DNA of 64,000 bases from Draconibacterium mangrovi_A (GCF_037646455.1 NZ_JBBIXN010000001.1:1-64000); one strand, 5' to 3'. Shown: positions 25,400-34,168, counted from the stretch's first letter. Numbers and translations are program-made. Notes: generated from the sequence alone by a model not told the origin.

Positions 25400-26881
25400 A
25401 TGAAAGGATATTTATTGGCTCTCTCAGTGCTCGTTGCACTGATAGGATGCTCTGAAGTTTCTGAGAATAATTGTTTGATAGACGACCTGGAATTGGACAA
25501 TGTTGAATGTAACTCTGATAGTACATTTATGATCCATCTTCATCTTCAAAACCAAAACTCCGACCTTGGCCACGTAGTTGTTTATGATGCAAGTAATAAA
25601 CAAATTGGAGCGTTAAGTTCAGAATTTCAAGCACTTGAGGTTGATTTTGGTAGTTTTTTAGAGGGGGATACAACGACCATTTCAGTCTGTGCCGATGATA
25701 ATCCAAATTGTTGTAAAGAATTTAAGCTCAAAATCCCACATTGCATGCCTGAATGCATCATTTCAGAACTCACAGTCGACCCGGGAGAATGCATCGGTAA
25801 TAACAAATACAATCTGCATCTGAATTTCAATTACGAAAATCCGGGGAATGATTTCTTCAATGTTTTTGGCCGGGAAGACAAACTTATCGGAACCTATAAA
25901 CTGGCTGACCTCCCCGTTGTAATCGAAAATTTTGAGGGAAGTGGGAACGATTACGATTTTATTAAAGTCTGCATTAACGATAAACCCGATTGCTGTATTG
26001 TAAGCGAATTTCAGGCTCCCAACTGTGCAGAAGAATGTACCATCTCAGAACTTACAGTTGATCCGGGAGAATGCACCGGTAATAACAAATACAATCTGCA
26101 TCTTAATTTCAGTTACGAAAATCCGGGGAATGATTTCTTCAATGTCTTTGGCCGGGAAGACAAACTTATCGGAACCTATAAACTAGCTGACCTCCCCGTT
26201 GTAATCGAAAATTTTGAGGGAAGTGGGAACGATTACGATTTTATTAAAGTCTGCATTAACGATAAACCCGATTGCTGTATTGTAAGCGAATTTCAGGCTC
26301 CCAATTGTGCAGAAGAATGTACCATCTCAGAACTTACAGTTGACCCGGGAGAATGCACCGGTAATAACAAATACAATCTGCATCTGAATTTCAATTACGA
26401 AAATCCGGGGAATGATTTCTTCAATGTTTTTGGCCGGGAAGACAAACTTATCGGAACCTATAAACTGGCTGACCTCCCCGTTGTAATCGAAAATTTTGAG
26501 GGAAGTGGGAACGATTACGATTTTATTAAAGTCTGCATTAACGATAAACCCGATTGCTGTATTGTAAGCGAATTTCAGGCTCCCAACTGTGCAGAAGAAT
26601 GTACCATCTCAGAACTTACAGTTGACCCGGGAGAATGTGTAAACGACAGTACGTATAGTGTTACCATAAACTTCAGTTATTCAAACCCCAATAATAAATT
26701 ATTCGAAGTATTTGGAAGAAACAATAAATATTACGGCTATTATAATTTAACAGATTTGCCGGTAACAATTACCGAATTTAGGAAAAGTGGCAGCGATCAC
26801 GACCTGGTAAAAGTTTGCATTAACGATTCTGAAAACTGTTGTAAGTTAAAAGAGATTGCATCGCCAAACTGCAGCGATTAA
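25400..26881 (+). CDS. Cys-rich lipoprotein built of tandem 94-residue repeats
   Basis: I do not recognise the family. The N-terminus is a lipoprotein signal ending ALIGCSE (Cys17), so it should be membrane-anchored, perhaps at the surface. After a diverged first unit (about 22-117) come four units of exactly 94 residues: 118-211, 212-305, 306-399 and 400-493. The first three are nearly identical; the fourth keeps length, Cys and spacing but differs in sequence. Each unit opens with ECTISELTVDPGEC and contains VFGREDKLIGTYKLADLPV and KVCIND…DCC, with about five Cys that could form disulfides. The beta-rich pattern suggests Ig-like or adhesin-like modules. Its stop codon shares the palindrome TTAA with the stop of the convergent CobW gene. 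Confidence 0.8.
   Translation: MKGYLLALSVLVALIGCSEVSENNCLIDDLELDNVECNSDSTFMIHLHLQNQNSDLGHVVVYDASNKQIGALSSEFQALEVDFGSFLEGDTTTISVCADDNPNCCKEFKLKIPHCMPECIISELTVDPGECIGNNKYNLHLNFNYENPGNDFFNVFGREDKLIGTYKLADLPVVIENFEGSGNDYDFIKVCINDKPDCCIVSEFQAPNCAEECTISELTVDPGECTGNNKYNLHLNFSYENPGNDFFNVFGREDKLIGTYKLADLPVVIENFEGSGNDYDFIKVCINDKPDCCIVSEFQAPNCAEECTISELTVDPGECTGNNKYNLHLNFNYENPGNDFFNVFGREDKLIGTYKLADLPVVIENFEGSGNDYDFIKVCINDKPDCCIVSEFQAPNCAEECTISELTVDPGECVNDSTYSVTINFSYSNPNNKLFEVFGRNNKYYGYYNLTDLPVTITEFRKSGSDHDLVKVCINDSENCCKLKEIASPNCSD
25751..26596 (+). repeat. Three near-identical 282-bp tandem repeats
   Basis: Units at 25751-26032, 26033-26314 and 26315-26596 differ only at scattered bases, many of them synonymous. 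A fourth, strongly diverged unit of about the same length follows to 26881. The near identity points to recent duplication or ongoing gene conversion. Confidence 0.95.
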
Positions 26882-27792
26882 AAATCAAACGATACTTCAG
26901 ACAGTTTCCCAATCAACACGATTTTGCTTTCGCCTGGTCTCACGTAGGGATCGCCTTCTATCAATTCGAAACTGCCGCCAACCCCTTGCAGAATATACTC
27001 GAAAGGTTCGTTCTGAAAGTACAGCACGCCTTTTACCCGGTAAATATTTCTTTTGTGAATGTCGATGGTGTATTCGAAGTTGCGCATAAACTCCTCCCTG
27101 TCGAGAGGACGATCAAAACTTAAGGTTTGTGTTTGAATGTGTGAATGCGCAGAAGACAAGCTCATAAAATCGAAAACTGATCGCTCCTTTTCCTGCATTC
27201 GTGTTAAATCGATCCGATCAGTCTGCCCGAATGAAGTAAATTCAATGGCCGCAAATGGGTTGAATTCATGAAGTTCAGATGTAAGTGAATTCATAGATTG
27301 CTCGTCCAGTTTTTCAGATTTATTTACTAAGAGAAGATCGGCTACTGCCATTTGCTTTAGCGTGATTTCCTGTTCCGGATGATCATTATAATGCAAGGAA
27401 TCAACCAAACAAATCGTTCCGTTGTAATGATAAAGTTCTTTTAACTGCTCATCGCTGAAGAAAGGCTGGATAACGCCGGCCGGATCAGCAATACCGGTCG
27501 TTTCAATCAGCAAATGTTCCACATCCGGAAAACGTTCGGCAAGTTCCTGTAGCACCAGTTCGTATTCATCGGTTATGGTGCAGCAAATACATCCCTGTTT
27601 TAATTCGAACATCTGACTGGCATCCACACCTTCGATAAGTTTTGTGTCGATGGCTACATCACCAAATTCGTTTTCGACCAGTGCAAATCTCTGCCCCCGA
27701 TACTTTTTAAGAAGATTATTGATAAAAGTCGTCTTCCCGGCTCCCAGAAAACCGGTTATTACTGTGACTGGTATTTTTATTTTATGCTCCAA
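26878..27792 (-). CDS. CobW/ZNG-type G3E GTPase (metal chaperone family)
   Basis: Cytoplasmic GTPase of 304 residues. The P-loop GFLGAGKTTF is at 14-23, the metal-binding C-I-C-C motif at 68-71 (ELKQGCICC), the Walker-B-like LLIETTGIADP near 94-104, and the NKSE guanine motif near 157-160. A CobW C-terminal domain follows (about 210-300, RVKGVLYFQNE). Family members deliver Zn, Co or other metals to client enzymes. GTP cyclohydrolase I, a known zinc enzyme, is encoded 3 kb away, but a link is not shown by sequence. It is convergent with the repeat lipoprotein, sharing the TTAA stop overlap. Confidence 0.9.
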   Translation of the reverse strand: MEHKIKIPVTVITGFLGAGKTTFINNLLKKYRGQRFALVENEFGDVAIDTKLIEGVDASQMFELKQGCICCTITDEYELVLQELAERFPDVEHLLIETTGIADPAGVIQPFFSDEQLKELYHYNGTICLVDSLHYNDHPEQEITLKQMAVADLLLVNKSEKLDEQSMNSLTSELHEFNPFAAIEFTSFGQTDRIDLTRMQEKERSVFDFMSLSSAHSHIQTQTLSFDRPLDREEFMRNFEYTIDIHKRNIYRVKGVLYFQNEPFEYILQGVGGSFELIEGDPYVRPGESKIVLIGKLSEVSFDF

Positions 27793-27883
27793 TCGAAACT
27801 CGATTTAAAATTTTAATCACCCTTCACCCTTTGGGCACTCCCCTCGGTGAGGGGAGACCATTCTTGTTCCAATTTTTACCTAT

Positions 27884-27918
27884 AGCTCAAAGCTCTTGGC
27901 TCACAGCTCTTAGCACTC
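27884..27918. repeat. Degenerate heptanucleotide array downstream of the TSUP gene
   Basis: Five consecutive 7-nt units with consensus AGCTCNN (AGCTCAA, AGCTCTT, GGCTCAC, AGCTCTT, AGCACTC) abut the TSUP stop codon at 27919. They share the 7-nt period with the arrays at 6734-6803 and 28681-28715. Confidence 0.65.
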
Positions 27919-28674
27919 TTAACCAAACACTCCAACCAAATTAATGATCACAATGATCATGGCCAGAATCAATACATAGCGCACATATTTTGCTCCGCCT
28001 TTTACCGCAAAGTTAGCGCCCAGCCAGGCTCCGAACATATTCCCGGCCGCCAAAATCAAACCGACTAAAATATCCACCTGCTTATGCCAGATAAATATCC
28101 CGAGCGAGAACACGGTATAAATCAAAACGATAAACACTTTTATGGCATTTGCCCGAACCAGATCCTGACCACAAGCAAGTACCAAACCGGCCAGCAAAAA
28201 GAATCCCACTCCCATTTGAATGAATCCGCCATACAAACCAATAAAAAAGAAAATGATGTACTGTAGAATGGTAGGTTTTGCCATGATGGAACCGGCACGT
28301 TCTTTCACCCAAACATCGGGTTTCAAAACCACAATCAGTAACATCAGCACCATTAAACCCGCAATAATTTTCTTCAGCAGATCAACATTCATTTCTACCG
28401 CCACAAATGCTCCTGCAATCGATCCGATAATTGCCGGAATTGCGAGTTTGTAATCGGTTTTTAAATCGAGAACATTCTTCTTCCTGAAAGTTTGTACACC
28501 AATTACATTTTGAAAAAGTATAGCCACGCGGTTGGTTCCGTTGGCGACATTGGCGGGCAGTCCCAAAAACATGAGTAAGGGAATGGTAAGCATCGATCCT
28601 CCGCCGGCAGTCGTATTAATAAAACCGGCGGCAATGCCTGTTCCAATTAAAGCTAATATTAAGTACCATTCCAT
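27919..28674 (-). CDS. TSUP family (TauE/SafE) membrane permease
   Basis: Inner-membrane protein of 251 residues with about seven to eight hydrophobic helices. The N-terminal half carries FINTTAGGGSMLTIPLLMFLG, and the repeat in the C-terminal half includes IGLYGGFIQMGVGFFLLAGLVL; both are hallmark TSUP segments. Relatives move sulfite, sulfoacetate or other small anions outward. Since the organism carries many sulfatases, export of a sulfur oxyanion is tempting, but the gene is not in the sulfatase cluster. It is flanked on both sides by degenerate 7-nt repeats. Confidence 0.88.
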   Translation of the reverse strand: MEWYLILALIGTGIAAGFINTTAGGGSMLTIPLLMFLGLPANVANGTNRVAILFQNVIGVQTFRKKNVLDLKTDYKLAIPAIIGSIAGAFVAVEMNVDLLKKIIAGLMVLMLLIVVLKPDVWVKERAGSIMAKPTILQYIIFFFIGLYGGFIQMGVGFFLLAGLVLACGQDLVRANAIKVFIVLIYTVFSLGIFIWHKQVDILVGLILAAGNMFGAWLGANFAVKGGAKYVRYVLILAMIIVIINLVGVFG

Positions 28675-28680
28675 ATCTGA

Positions 28681-28715
28681 GTTAAAAGTTTAGCATTCAG
28701 AGTTTAAAGTAAAAG
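28681..28715. repeat. Degenerate heptanucleotide array upstream of the TSUP gene
   Basis: Five units of 7 nt (GTTAAAA, GTTTAGC, ATTCAGA, GTTTAAA, GTAAAAG) start 6 nt upstream of the TSUP start codon. They resemble the AGTTCAG unit of the array at 6734-6803 read on its coding strand. Confidence 0.55.
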
Positions 28716-28718
28716 AAA

Positions 28719-28753
28719 AAAACCCTAAGGATAGCATTGCTCCTTAGGGTTTT
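28719..28753 (-). terminator. Terminator of glyA
   Basis: AAAACCCTAAGGA (28719-28731) pairs perfectly with 28741-28753 around a 9-nt loop. The A- and T-rich ends allow function in both directions. It lies 21 nt after the glyA stop. Confidence 0.8.
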
Positions 28754-28774
28754 ATATCATTCGGTTTATTATTT

Positions 28775-30055
28775 CTAATACGCAAACAGCGGGTAATCTT
28801 TCATCATACCATGAACTTTCTCGCCAATTGATTTGATCATTTTATCATCTTCTATGTTTGCAATGGCATCGTCGATTAATTGAACGATCACCGGCATTAA
28901 ATCTTCTTTTACTCCGCGAGTAGTAATAGCCGGAGTTCCCACACGCAAACCTGAAGTCTGGAACGGAGAACGACTATCGAAAGGAACCATATTTTTATTT
29001 ACGGTTATTTCAGCATTTACGATGGTGTTCTCAACCAGTTTACCGGTAATTTCAGGATATTTCGTACGCAGATCGATCAACATCGAATGATTGTCGGTTC
29101 CGCCTGAAATGACTTTATATCCCAAATCGACAAAAGACTGAGCCATAACAGCCGCATTCTTTTTTACCTGCGCCTGGTATTCCTTGTATTCAGGTTCCAA
29201 CGCTTCGCCAAAAGCAACCGCTTTGGCGGCAATCACGTGTTCAAGCGGACCACCTTGTTGTCCCGGGAATACAGCAGAGTCGAGTAATGACGACATTGTA
29301 CGTACCACGCCTTTTCGGGTTGCGATACCCCACGGATTCTCAAAATCTTTTCCAATCAAAATAATTCCACCACGCGGACCACGTAATGTTTTATGGGTAG
29401 TTGAGGTAACAATATGTGCATGTTCAAGCGGATTATCGAGTAATCCTGCAGCGATCAGACCGGCAGGGTGCGCCATATCGACCATAAATAAAGCACCTAC
29501 TTTATCGGCGATCTCGCGCATGCGTTTGTAATCCCACTCGCGACTGTAAGCCGAAGCACCACCGATAATGAGTTTTGGTTTGTGTTCGATTGCCAGTGTT
29601 TCCATTTCGTCATAATCTACCATACCGGAGTCTTCTTTTACCTTATACGCCACCGGATGGTACAAAATACCTGAAGAGTTTACATGCGATCCGTGCGAAA
29701 GGTGCCCTCCGTGCGAAAGATCGAGGCCAAGAAAAGTATCGCCGGGTTTTAAGATTACACTTAAAACTGCGGCATTAGCCTGTGCGCCTGAGTGTGGCTG
29801 AACGTTGGCCCATTCGGCGCCGTAAATCTCCTTAATGCGGTCGATGGCCAGTTGTTCGGTCATGTCAACAAACTGACAACCTCCGTAATATCTTCTCCCC
29901 GGGTAACCTTCGGCATATTTATTGGTCATTACCGATCCCATGGCTTCCATCACCTGGTCGCTCACAAAGTTCTCCGAAGCAATCAATTCAATCCCGCTTA
30001 ACTGGCGTTCGTGTTCTTTTTTTATAATATCGAAAACCGCAGTATCTCTCTTCAT
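28775..30055 (-). CDS. glyA: Serine hydroxymethyltransferase
   Basis: Cytoplasmic PLP enzyme that interconverts serine and glycine and loads one-carbon units on tetrahydrofolate. The PLP lysine is Lys222 in STTHKTLRGPRGG. Other conserved parts are SENFVSDQV near residue 27, NKYAEGYPGRRYYGG at 45-59, and MVDMAHPAGL at 191-200. The 426-residue length is normal and full. It is transcribed alone, ends at a clear terminator, and starts downstream of an inverted repeat that overlaps a possible -7 box. Confidence 0.97.
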   Translation of the reverse strand: MKRDTAVFDIIKKEHERQLSGIELIASENFVSDQVMEAMGSVMTNKYAEGYPGRRYYGGCQFVDMTEQLAIDRIKEIYGAEWANVQPHSGAQANAAVLSVILKPGDTFLGLDLSHGGHLSHGSHVNSSGILYHPVAYKVKEDSGMVDYDEMETLAIEHKPKLIIGGASAYSREWDYKRMREIADKVGALFMVDMAHPAGLIAAGLLDNPLEHAHIVTSTTHKTLRGPRGGIILIGKDFENPWGIATRKGVVRTMSSLLDSAVFPGQQGGPLEHVIAAKAVAFGEALEPEYKEYQAQVKKNAAVMAQSFVDLGYKVISGGTDNHSMLIDLRTKYPEITGKLVENTIVNAEITVNKNMVPFDSRSPFQTSGLRVGTPAITTRGVKEDLMPVIVQLIDDAIANIEDDKMIKSIGEKVHGMMKDYPLFAY

Positions 30056-30077
30056 TTTTCCTGGTTTAAAATTAAAG

Positions 30078-30101
30078 GCCCAAAGTTAATACATTTTGGG
30101 C
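30078..30101 (-). promoter_or_regulatory. Inverted repeat over the putative glyA -7 box
   Basis: GCCCAAA (30078-30084) and TTTGGGC (30095-30101) are perfect arms 10 nt apart. On the minus strand TAACTTTG (30081-30088) within it matches the Bacteroidota -7 box. It may be an operator. Confidence 0.35.
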
Positions 30102-30240
30102 GTGACGAATAATTGATTTACACGTAAATAATGAATAATTTGTGAACAATTAACGCAAATGTCAACACTTAAATCAGATAATACTTTAGGGGTAACTTGT
30201 TTCCGAATTGTCTGTATATCGAAAACCAATAAAAAAAATC

Positions 30241-30720
30241 ATGAAAACTCAACCTGACCGTCGCCGATTTATCAAGAACTCATCCGTTGCAGGATGTGCA
30301 ATTCTAATCTCAGGAAAACTAATGGCTTTCTCGTTTCCGCAGGAAGAAGTACCCTATCCTAAAAAACTGAACTACTGCGGTTATACCTGCCCTAAAGACT
30401 GTAAGTTTCTGGAAGCTTCGCTAAAAAATGATTCATCATTGAAAAAAGAAGCCTATGAGGAATGGAAAATTAAGGATCGTTACGGAGTGGATTTTGCTGC
30501 AGATAAAATCTTTTGTTTCGGATGCAAAACAGCAGATAAACCCGAAGGAGTTGTTCTTACCAACTGCACGGTACGAAGCTGTGCAATAGAAAATAAATTT
30601 GATTCCTGCATTCAATGCAAAACCTTGAAAAGCTGTGAAAAGGACCTTTGGACCCGCTTCCCGGAATTTCATAAGTCGGTTATCAAAATGCAGGAATCTT
30701 ATCTGGAAGGAAAAGCCTGA
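30241..30720 (+). CDS. Tat-exported Cys-rich DUF3795 protein
   Basis: Protein of 159 residues from the start at 30241; an upstream in-frame start would put 11 residues before the signal. The N-terminus carries a twin-arginine signal, RRRFIKNSS, followed by a hydrophobic stretch (about 15-31). The mature part has about ten Cys in pairs: YCGYTCPKDC, CFGCKT, NCTVRSC, SCIQCKTLKSC. This matches DUF3795, a family with probable metal or Fe-S binding. Tat export suggests that it folds around a cofactor in the cytoplasm first. The substrate or partner is unknown. Confidence 0.78.
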   Translation: MKTQPDRRRFIKNSSVAGCAILISGKLMAFSFPQEEVPYPKKLNYCGYTCPKDCKFLEASLKNDSSLKKEAYEEWKIKDRYGVDFAADKIFCFGCKTADKPEGVVLTNCTVRSCAIENKFDSCIQCKTLKSCEKDLWTRFPEFHKSVIKMQESYLEGKA

Positions 30721-30730
30721 TTAAAGTATA

Positions 30731-31444
30731 TTAAAGATTGAGGTATTTGAGAAATTCCTCCCGGGTTTCTTTCTGTTTAAATTTACCAGAATACTCGGCT
30801 GTTAATGTGGTACTGCTTTCGTCCTGAATGCCACGGCACGACACACACATGTGCTTGGCGTCGATCACAACTGCTACATCTTCGGTCTTGAGTACTTTTT
30901 TGAGCTCGGCAGCAATTTGCACGGTAAGTCGCTCTTGCACCTGCGGACGACGTGCAAAATAATCAACAATCCGGTTGATCTTGCTCAATCCGATAACCTC
31001 GCCACTGGAAATGTAGGCCACATGTGCCTTACCTACGATCGGTAAAAAATGGTGCTCACAAAACGAGTTCATGTTGATGTTCTTTTCCACCAACATTTCG
31101 CCGTATTTGAATTTATTGTCGAATACCGAGATTTTTGGTTTGTTGTCCGGATTCAGTCCGTAAAAGATTTCCTGAACAAACATTTTTGCCACACGACGCG
31201 GTGTTCCCTGCAAACTGTCGTCATTGAGGTCGAGACCGATTACCTGCATAATGTCGCGAAACTTATCCTCGATGAGCTCTATTTTCTGCTCATCCGATAA
31301 TTTAAATGCATCCTTACGTAATGGCGTTTCAATTGACGAGGCAATGTGATTATCCCCTATCGAATCGTGGTGATTCCCGTTTGTTTTTTTACCATTTCTT
31401 TGTTGGCTGAAATCGGTAAAAAGTATCTCTTCCCTGTAACTCAT
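30731..31444 (-). CDS. folE: GTP cyclohydrolase I
   Basis: Zinc enzyme converting GTP to 7,8-dihydroneopterin triphosphate, the first step of folate (and in some bacteria queuosine) synthesis. Zinc ligands can be seen: Cys129 and the following His residues in SFCEHHFLPIVGKAHVAYI, and Cys200 in KHMCVSCRGI. The core also shows LQGTPRRVAKMF at 78-89. The first 45 residues are a variable polar extension. The 237-residue length is slightly above the usual because of that extension. It converges on the DUF3795 gene with a 10-nt gap. Confidence 0.96.
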   Translation of the reverse strand: MSYREEILFTDFSQQRNGKKTNGNHHDSIGDNHIASSIETPLRKDAFKLSDEQKIELIEDKFRDIMQVIGLDLNDDSLQGTPRRVAKMFVQEIFYGLNPDNKPKISVFDNKFKYGEMLVEKNINMNSFCEHHFLPIVGKAHVAYISSGEVIGLSKINRIVDYFARRPQVQERLTVQIAAELKKVLKTEDVAVVIDAKHMCVSCRGIQDESSTTLTAEYSGKFKQKETREEFLKYLNL

Positions 31445-31611
31445 TATATTTTTAATATTTTGTTTCTACTATTCAATTCAAAATCATGAAACAGATAAAA
31501 AGGTTTTTTGTTTAATATTTGCACCACAAAATCTAAACAACACAAAACTGTCGCCTTCAAAAACAATAATGATACATTGAAAATTACAATCATTCAATCA
31601 ATCGAATTCCT

Positions 31612-31619
31612 TATTTTTG
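31612..31619 (+). promoter_or_regulatory. Candidate -7 box of the GH43-like gene
   Basis: TATTTTTG matches TAnnTTTG 21 nt before the chosen start codon. No good TTTG is found at the -33 spacing. The box also argues against the upstream in-frame start at 31617, which would lie inside it. Confidence 0.4.
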
Positions 31620-31640
31620 CAGGTATCAAATTCTAAAATC

Positions 31641-32576
31641 ATGAATTATAAACGTATTTTACTTGCCCTGTTATTCATACCGGTATTTGGCTTTGCGCAG
31701 GACGAAGTGTTGTTTTTCTCTTATTTTAAAGGAAACGGTGAAGACGGGCTGCATTTAGCGTATAGCAAAGACGGCTACAAATGGAATACGCTAAAACACG
31801 ATGAGTCTTTTCTTACACCAGCTGTTGGAGAAAGCAAGTTGATGCGTGATCCTTGCATCATTTACGGTCCCGACAAATTATTCCATATGGTGTGGACGGC
31901 CGGTTGGACAGAAAAAGGTATCGGTTATGCCAGTTCAAAGGATTTGATCAACTGGTCGGAGCAAATATACATTCCGGTAATGCAACAGGAAGAAACCGCC
32001 AGAAACTGCTGGGCTCCGGAGATTATTTATGATGATGTTGAAAAGCAATTTATGATCTTTTGGTCGACCACAATACCCGGTCGATTTCAAGAAACAGATG
32101 CTATAGGAGATGATGGTTATAACCACCGTATGTACTATGTTACAACCAAAGATTTCGAAACGTTTAGCGAAACGAAGTTATTTTACGATCGTGGTTTCAA
32201 TGTTATTGACGGATCCATATTAAAGTTAGATAATAAATATATCTTATTCCTGAAGAATGAAACACGTTGGCCCGAACCGGAAAAAAATATTAGATGGGCA
32301 TCATCAGCAAATATCGAAGGTCCTTACTCTGAAGCTTCGGAACCGATTACCGGGGATTACTGGGCAGAAGGTCCGACCGGAATCAAAAACGGGGATAAGT
32401 ACATTGTGTACTTCGATAAATACCTGGATAAAGAGATGGGAGCTGTTGAATCGAGCGATCTCAAAAACTGGAAAGATATATCAGATAAACTGTCGTTTAC
32501 AGGTGGAGTACGTCATGGTACCGTTTTTAAGGTACCCGGAAAAATTGCAGCCAAAATCATTAAAAACTACAAATAG
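31641..32576 (+). CDS. GH43-like five-bladed beta-propeller glycosidase
   Basis: Exported protein of 311 residues with a signal peptide MNYKRILLALLFIPVFGFAQ. The propeller pattern and candidate acidic residues fit GH43 and related GH32/43/62-clan enzymes: Asp70 in LMRDPCI (possible base), Glu127 in NCWAPEI, Asp190 in NVIDGSIL (pKa modulator) and Glu243 in YWAEGPT (acid). The usual activity is on alpha-L-arabinofuranosides or beta-xylosides; specificity is unknown. It lies between folE and the tRNA genes, not in a polysaccharide locus. Confidence 0.8.
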   Translation: MNYKRILLALLFIPVFGFAQDEVLFFSYFKGNGEDGLHLAYSKDGYKWNTLKHDESFLTPAVGESKLMRDPCIIYGPDKLFHMVWTAGWTEKGIGYASSKDLINWSEQIYIPVMQQEETARNCWAPEIIYDDVEKQFMIFWSTTIPGRFQETDAIGDDGYNHRMYYVTTKDFETFSETKLFYDRGFNVIDGSILKLDNKYILFLKNETRWPEPEKNIRWASSANIEGPYSEASEPITGDYWAEGPTGIKNGDKYIVYFDKYLDKEMGAVESSDLKNWKDISDKLSFTGGVRHGTVFKVPGKIAAKIIKNYK

Positions 32577-32673
32577 AATGATGCTAAATCTCCTGAAAAA
32601 TAACGGGCGATAGAAGACAAGAATTCATTGCAGAAATGAAGTCTATTTTTTTCGCCATTTTTTTCATTTATTC

Positions 32674-32704
32674 TTTGCCAATGTAAAAACAATTTCTACT
32701 TTTG
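32674..32704 (+). promoter_or_regulatory. Consensus promoter of the tRNA-Ser/tRNA-Pro unit
   Basis: TTTG at 32674-32677, a 19-nt spacer and TACTTTTG at 32697-32704 are an exact match to the Bacteroidota housekeeping promoter. The first tRNA starts at 32810, giving a leader of about 100 nt. Confidence 0.8.
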
Positions 32705-32809
32705 CACGCACGAAAAACGAACAGTAATAACGTTCTTTTGACACTGTGATAAAGTTTTAAATACCACCGCTAAGAGGCGAGGGAAATTTAGCAACTATAA
32801 TCATCTTTT

Positions 32810-32899
<90 letters not shown>

Positions 32900-32914
32900 A
32901 TAAAAATATTACAT

Positions 32915-32989
32915 CGGGATGTAGCGCAGTCCGGTTAGCGCACCTGCTTTGGGAGCAGGGGGTCCCAGGTTCGAATCCTGGTATCCCGA
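32915..32989 (+). tRNA. tRNA-Pro (anticodon TGG)
   Basis: The 75-nt gene has a CGGGATG/TATCCCG acceptor stem, anticodon stem CCTGC/GCAGG with loop TTTGGGA (TGG), T arm CCAGG TTCGAAT CCTGG and discriminator A. CCA is not encoded. An AT-rich island follows directly. Confidence 0.97.
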
Positions 32990-32999
32990 CCTAAAAATC

Positions 33000-33039
33000 A
33001 AAGAGTTATGAAATACAGATTTCGTAACTCTTTTTTTTT
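33000..33039 (+). terminator. Terminator of the tRNA unit
   Basis: A 15-bp stem (33000-33014 with 33019-33033, one wobble) and an ACAG loop are followed by a T run to 33039. It lies 10 nt after tRNA-Pro. Confidence 0.85.
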
Positions 33040-33104
33040 GCAAACAATTTTGCAAACAAAACAGCTTCCTACTATTCCTTACTTATTTATTTAAATTAAT
33101 ATGA

Positions 33105-34031
33105 ATGAAAGCAATAAAAAAACTTTCAAAGGAATATTTTTTGGAAGAATTTGAGGTACAATTAGTACACAAACTTATCGACAACTTTAAATCTTTCGAT
33201 TTAACAGACGAATATATAGACGAATATTTAGAGGAAGTTTTTCCTGAAGATGAGGCAATTTATTTGGTTGATATTTATAGAGAACTTCAAGGTGAACTTT
33301 CGGTAGATGATATTGACGATTTAATCGAAAGAGTGACTGTCGATACTTTAGGTTTGTTTCAAGATTACTGTTTTGCTAATATTACAAATTCTATCCGTTG
33401 GAAATCAAATAAAATCCTTAAAAGGTTTTATTCGAAACAAAAACAATATATAGAAGATTTTGGGCTGGATAATGAAGTGATTAATATTGGTACTTCAACT
33501 ATAAAATTAACATCTAAGTCTTATTCCTGCTATTGCTTTTCCATTCGAACTCCTATAATTTATAAAACTTATGACGATTGTTTAAAACTAAGAGAACAAT
33601 ATATCAATCATTTGAAAGAAATTTCTGATGAAAAACAAAAAACAACAGAAACTATAAATGAAAATATTACGCTCTGGGATAAAATGACATACAGAGAAAG
33701 AACAAAATTAATCGAGATACTTTCAAAAGAAATCTTTATCAATGGGGATATGATTAAATTTATAGACACGAATTCAGAAAAGCTAAAATGGGTCCAATTA
33801 TTTGGATGTAGAGAATACCTAAAAGGATTTGTAAGAGTTCTAATGGAATACGGTTATGTTCCAGAAGATTTGTCAGGTGCAGAGCTTCGAAGTATTTGTC
33901 TAAATACTTTTGTATTAGGAGGAAGTGGATCCATCGATAAAAAACTATTTCAAAATATAAAAAAGAATTGTTCGGTTGATGATTATCACAGTAAATGTTT
34001 TATTAATATTATTGCATCTATAAGGAACTGA
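33105..34031 (+). CDS. Unrecognised island protein, 308 residues
   Basis: I do not recognise it. It is predicted soluble, with no signal or membrane helix. It is strongly helical and acidic at the N-terminus (about 1-90, rich in Glu and Asp), then mixed. Features seen are YFLEEFEVQLVHKLIDNF near 12-29, several Cys in the middle (SYSCYCFS) and REYLKGFVRVLMEYGYVP near 245-262. AT-rich codon use differs from the flanking core genes. It is the first gene behind the tRNA-Pro terminator, followed by an excisionase-like gene, the place where mobile elements of Bacteroidota often carry accessory regulatory genes; that is inference. Confidence 0.7.
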   Translation: MKAIKKLSKEYFLEEFEVQLVHKLIDNFKSFDLTDEYIDEYLEEVFPEDEAIYLVDIYRELQGELSVDDIDDLIERVTVDTLGLFQDYCFANITNSIRWKSNKILKRFYSKQKQYIEDFGLDNEVINIGTSTIKLTSKSYSCYCFSIRTPIIYKTYDDCLKLREQYINHLKEISDEKQKTTETINENITLWDKMTYRERTKLIEILSKEIFINGDMIKFIDTNSEKLKWVQLFGCREYLKGFVRVLMEYGYVPEDLSGAELRSICLNTFVLGGSGSIDKKLFQNIKKNCSVDDYHSKCFINIIASIRN

Positions 34032-34168
34032 AATTGTAATTTTCTTCCCCATCACAAGTACCCATAATACTCATTATCAACACGAATTATAAATCATTCC
34101 CCAATTGGGTGCTTTGGGGATTTATATCAGTCCCATTCCCTTTCCTTTGCCTCCCAAAATACTGTTAT

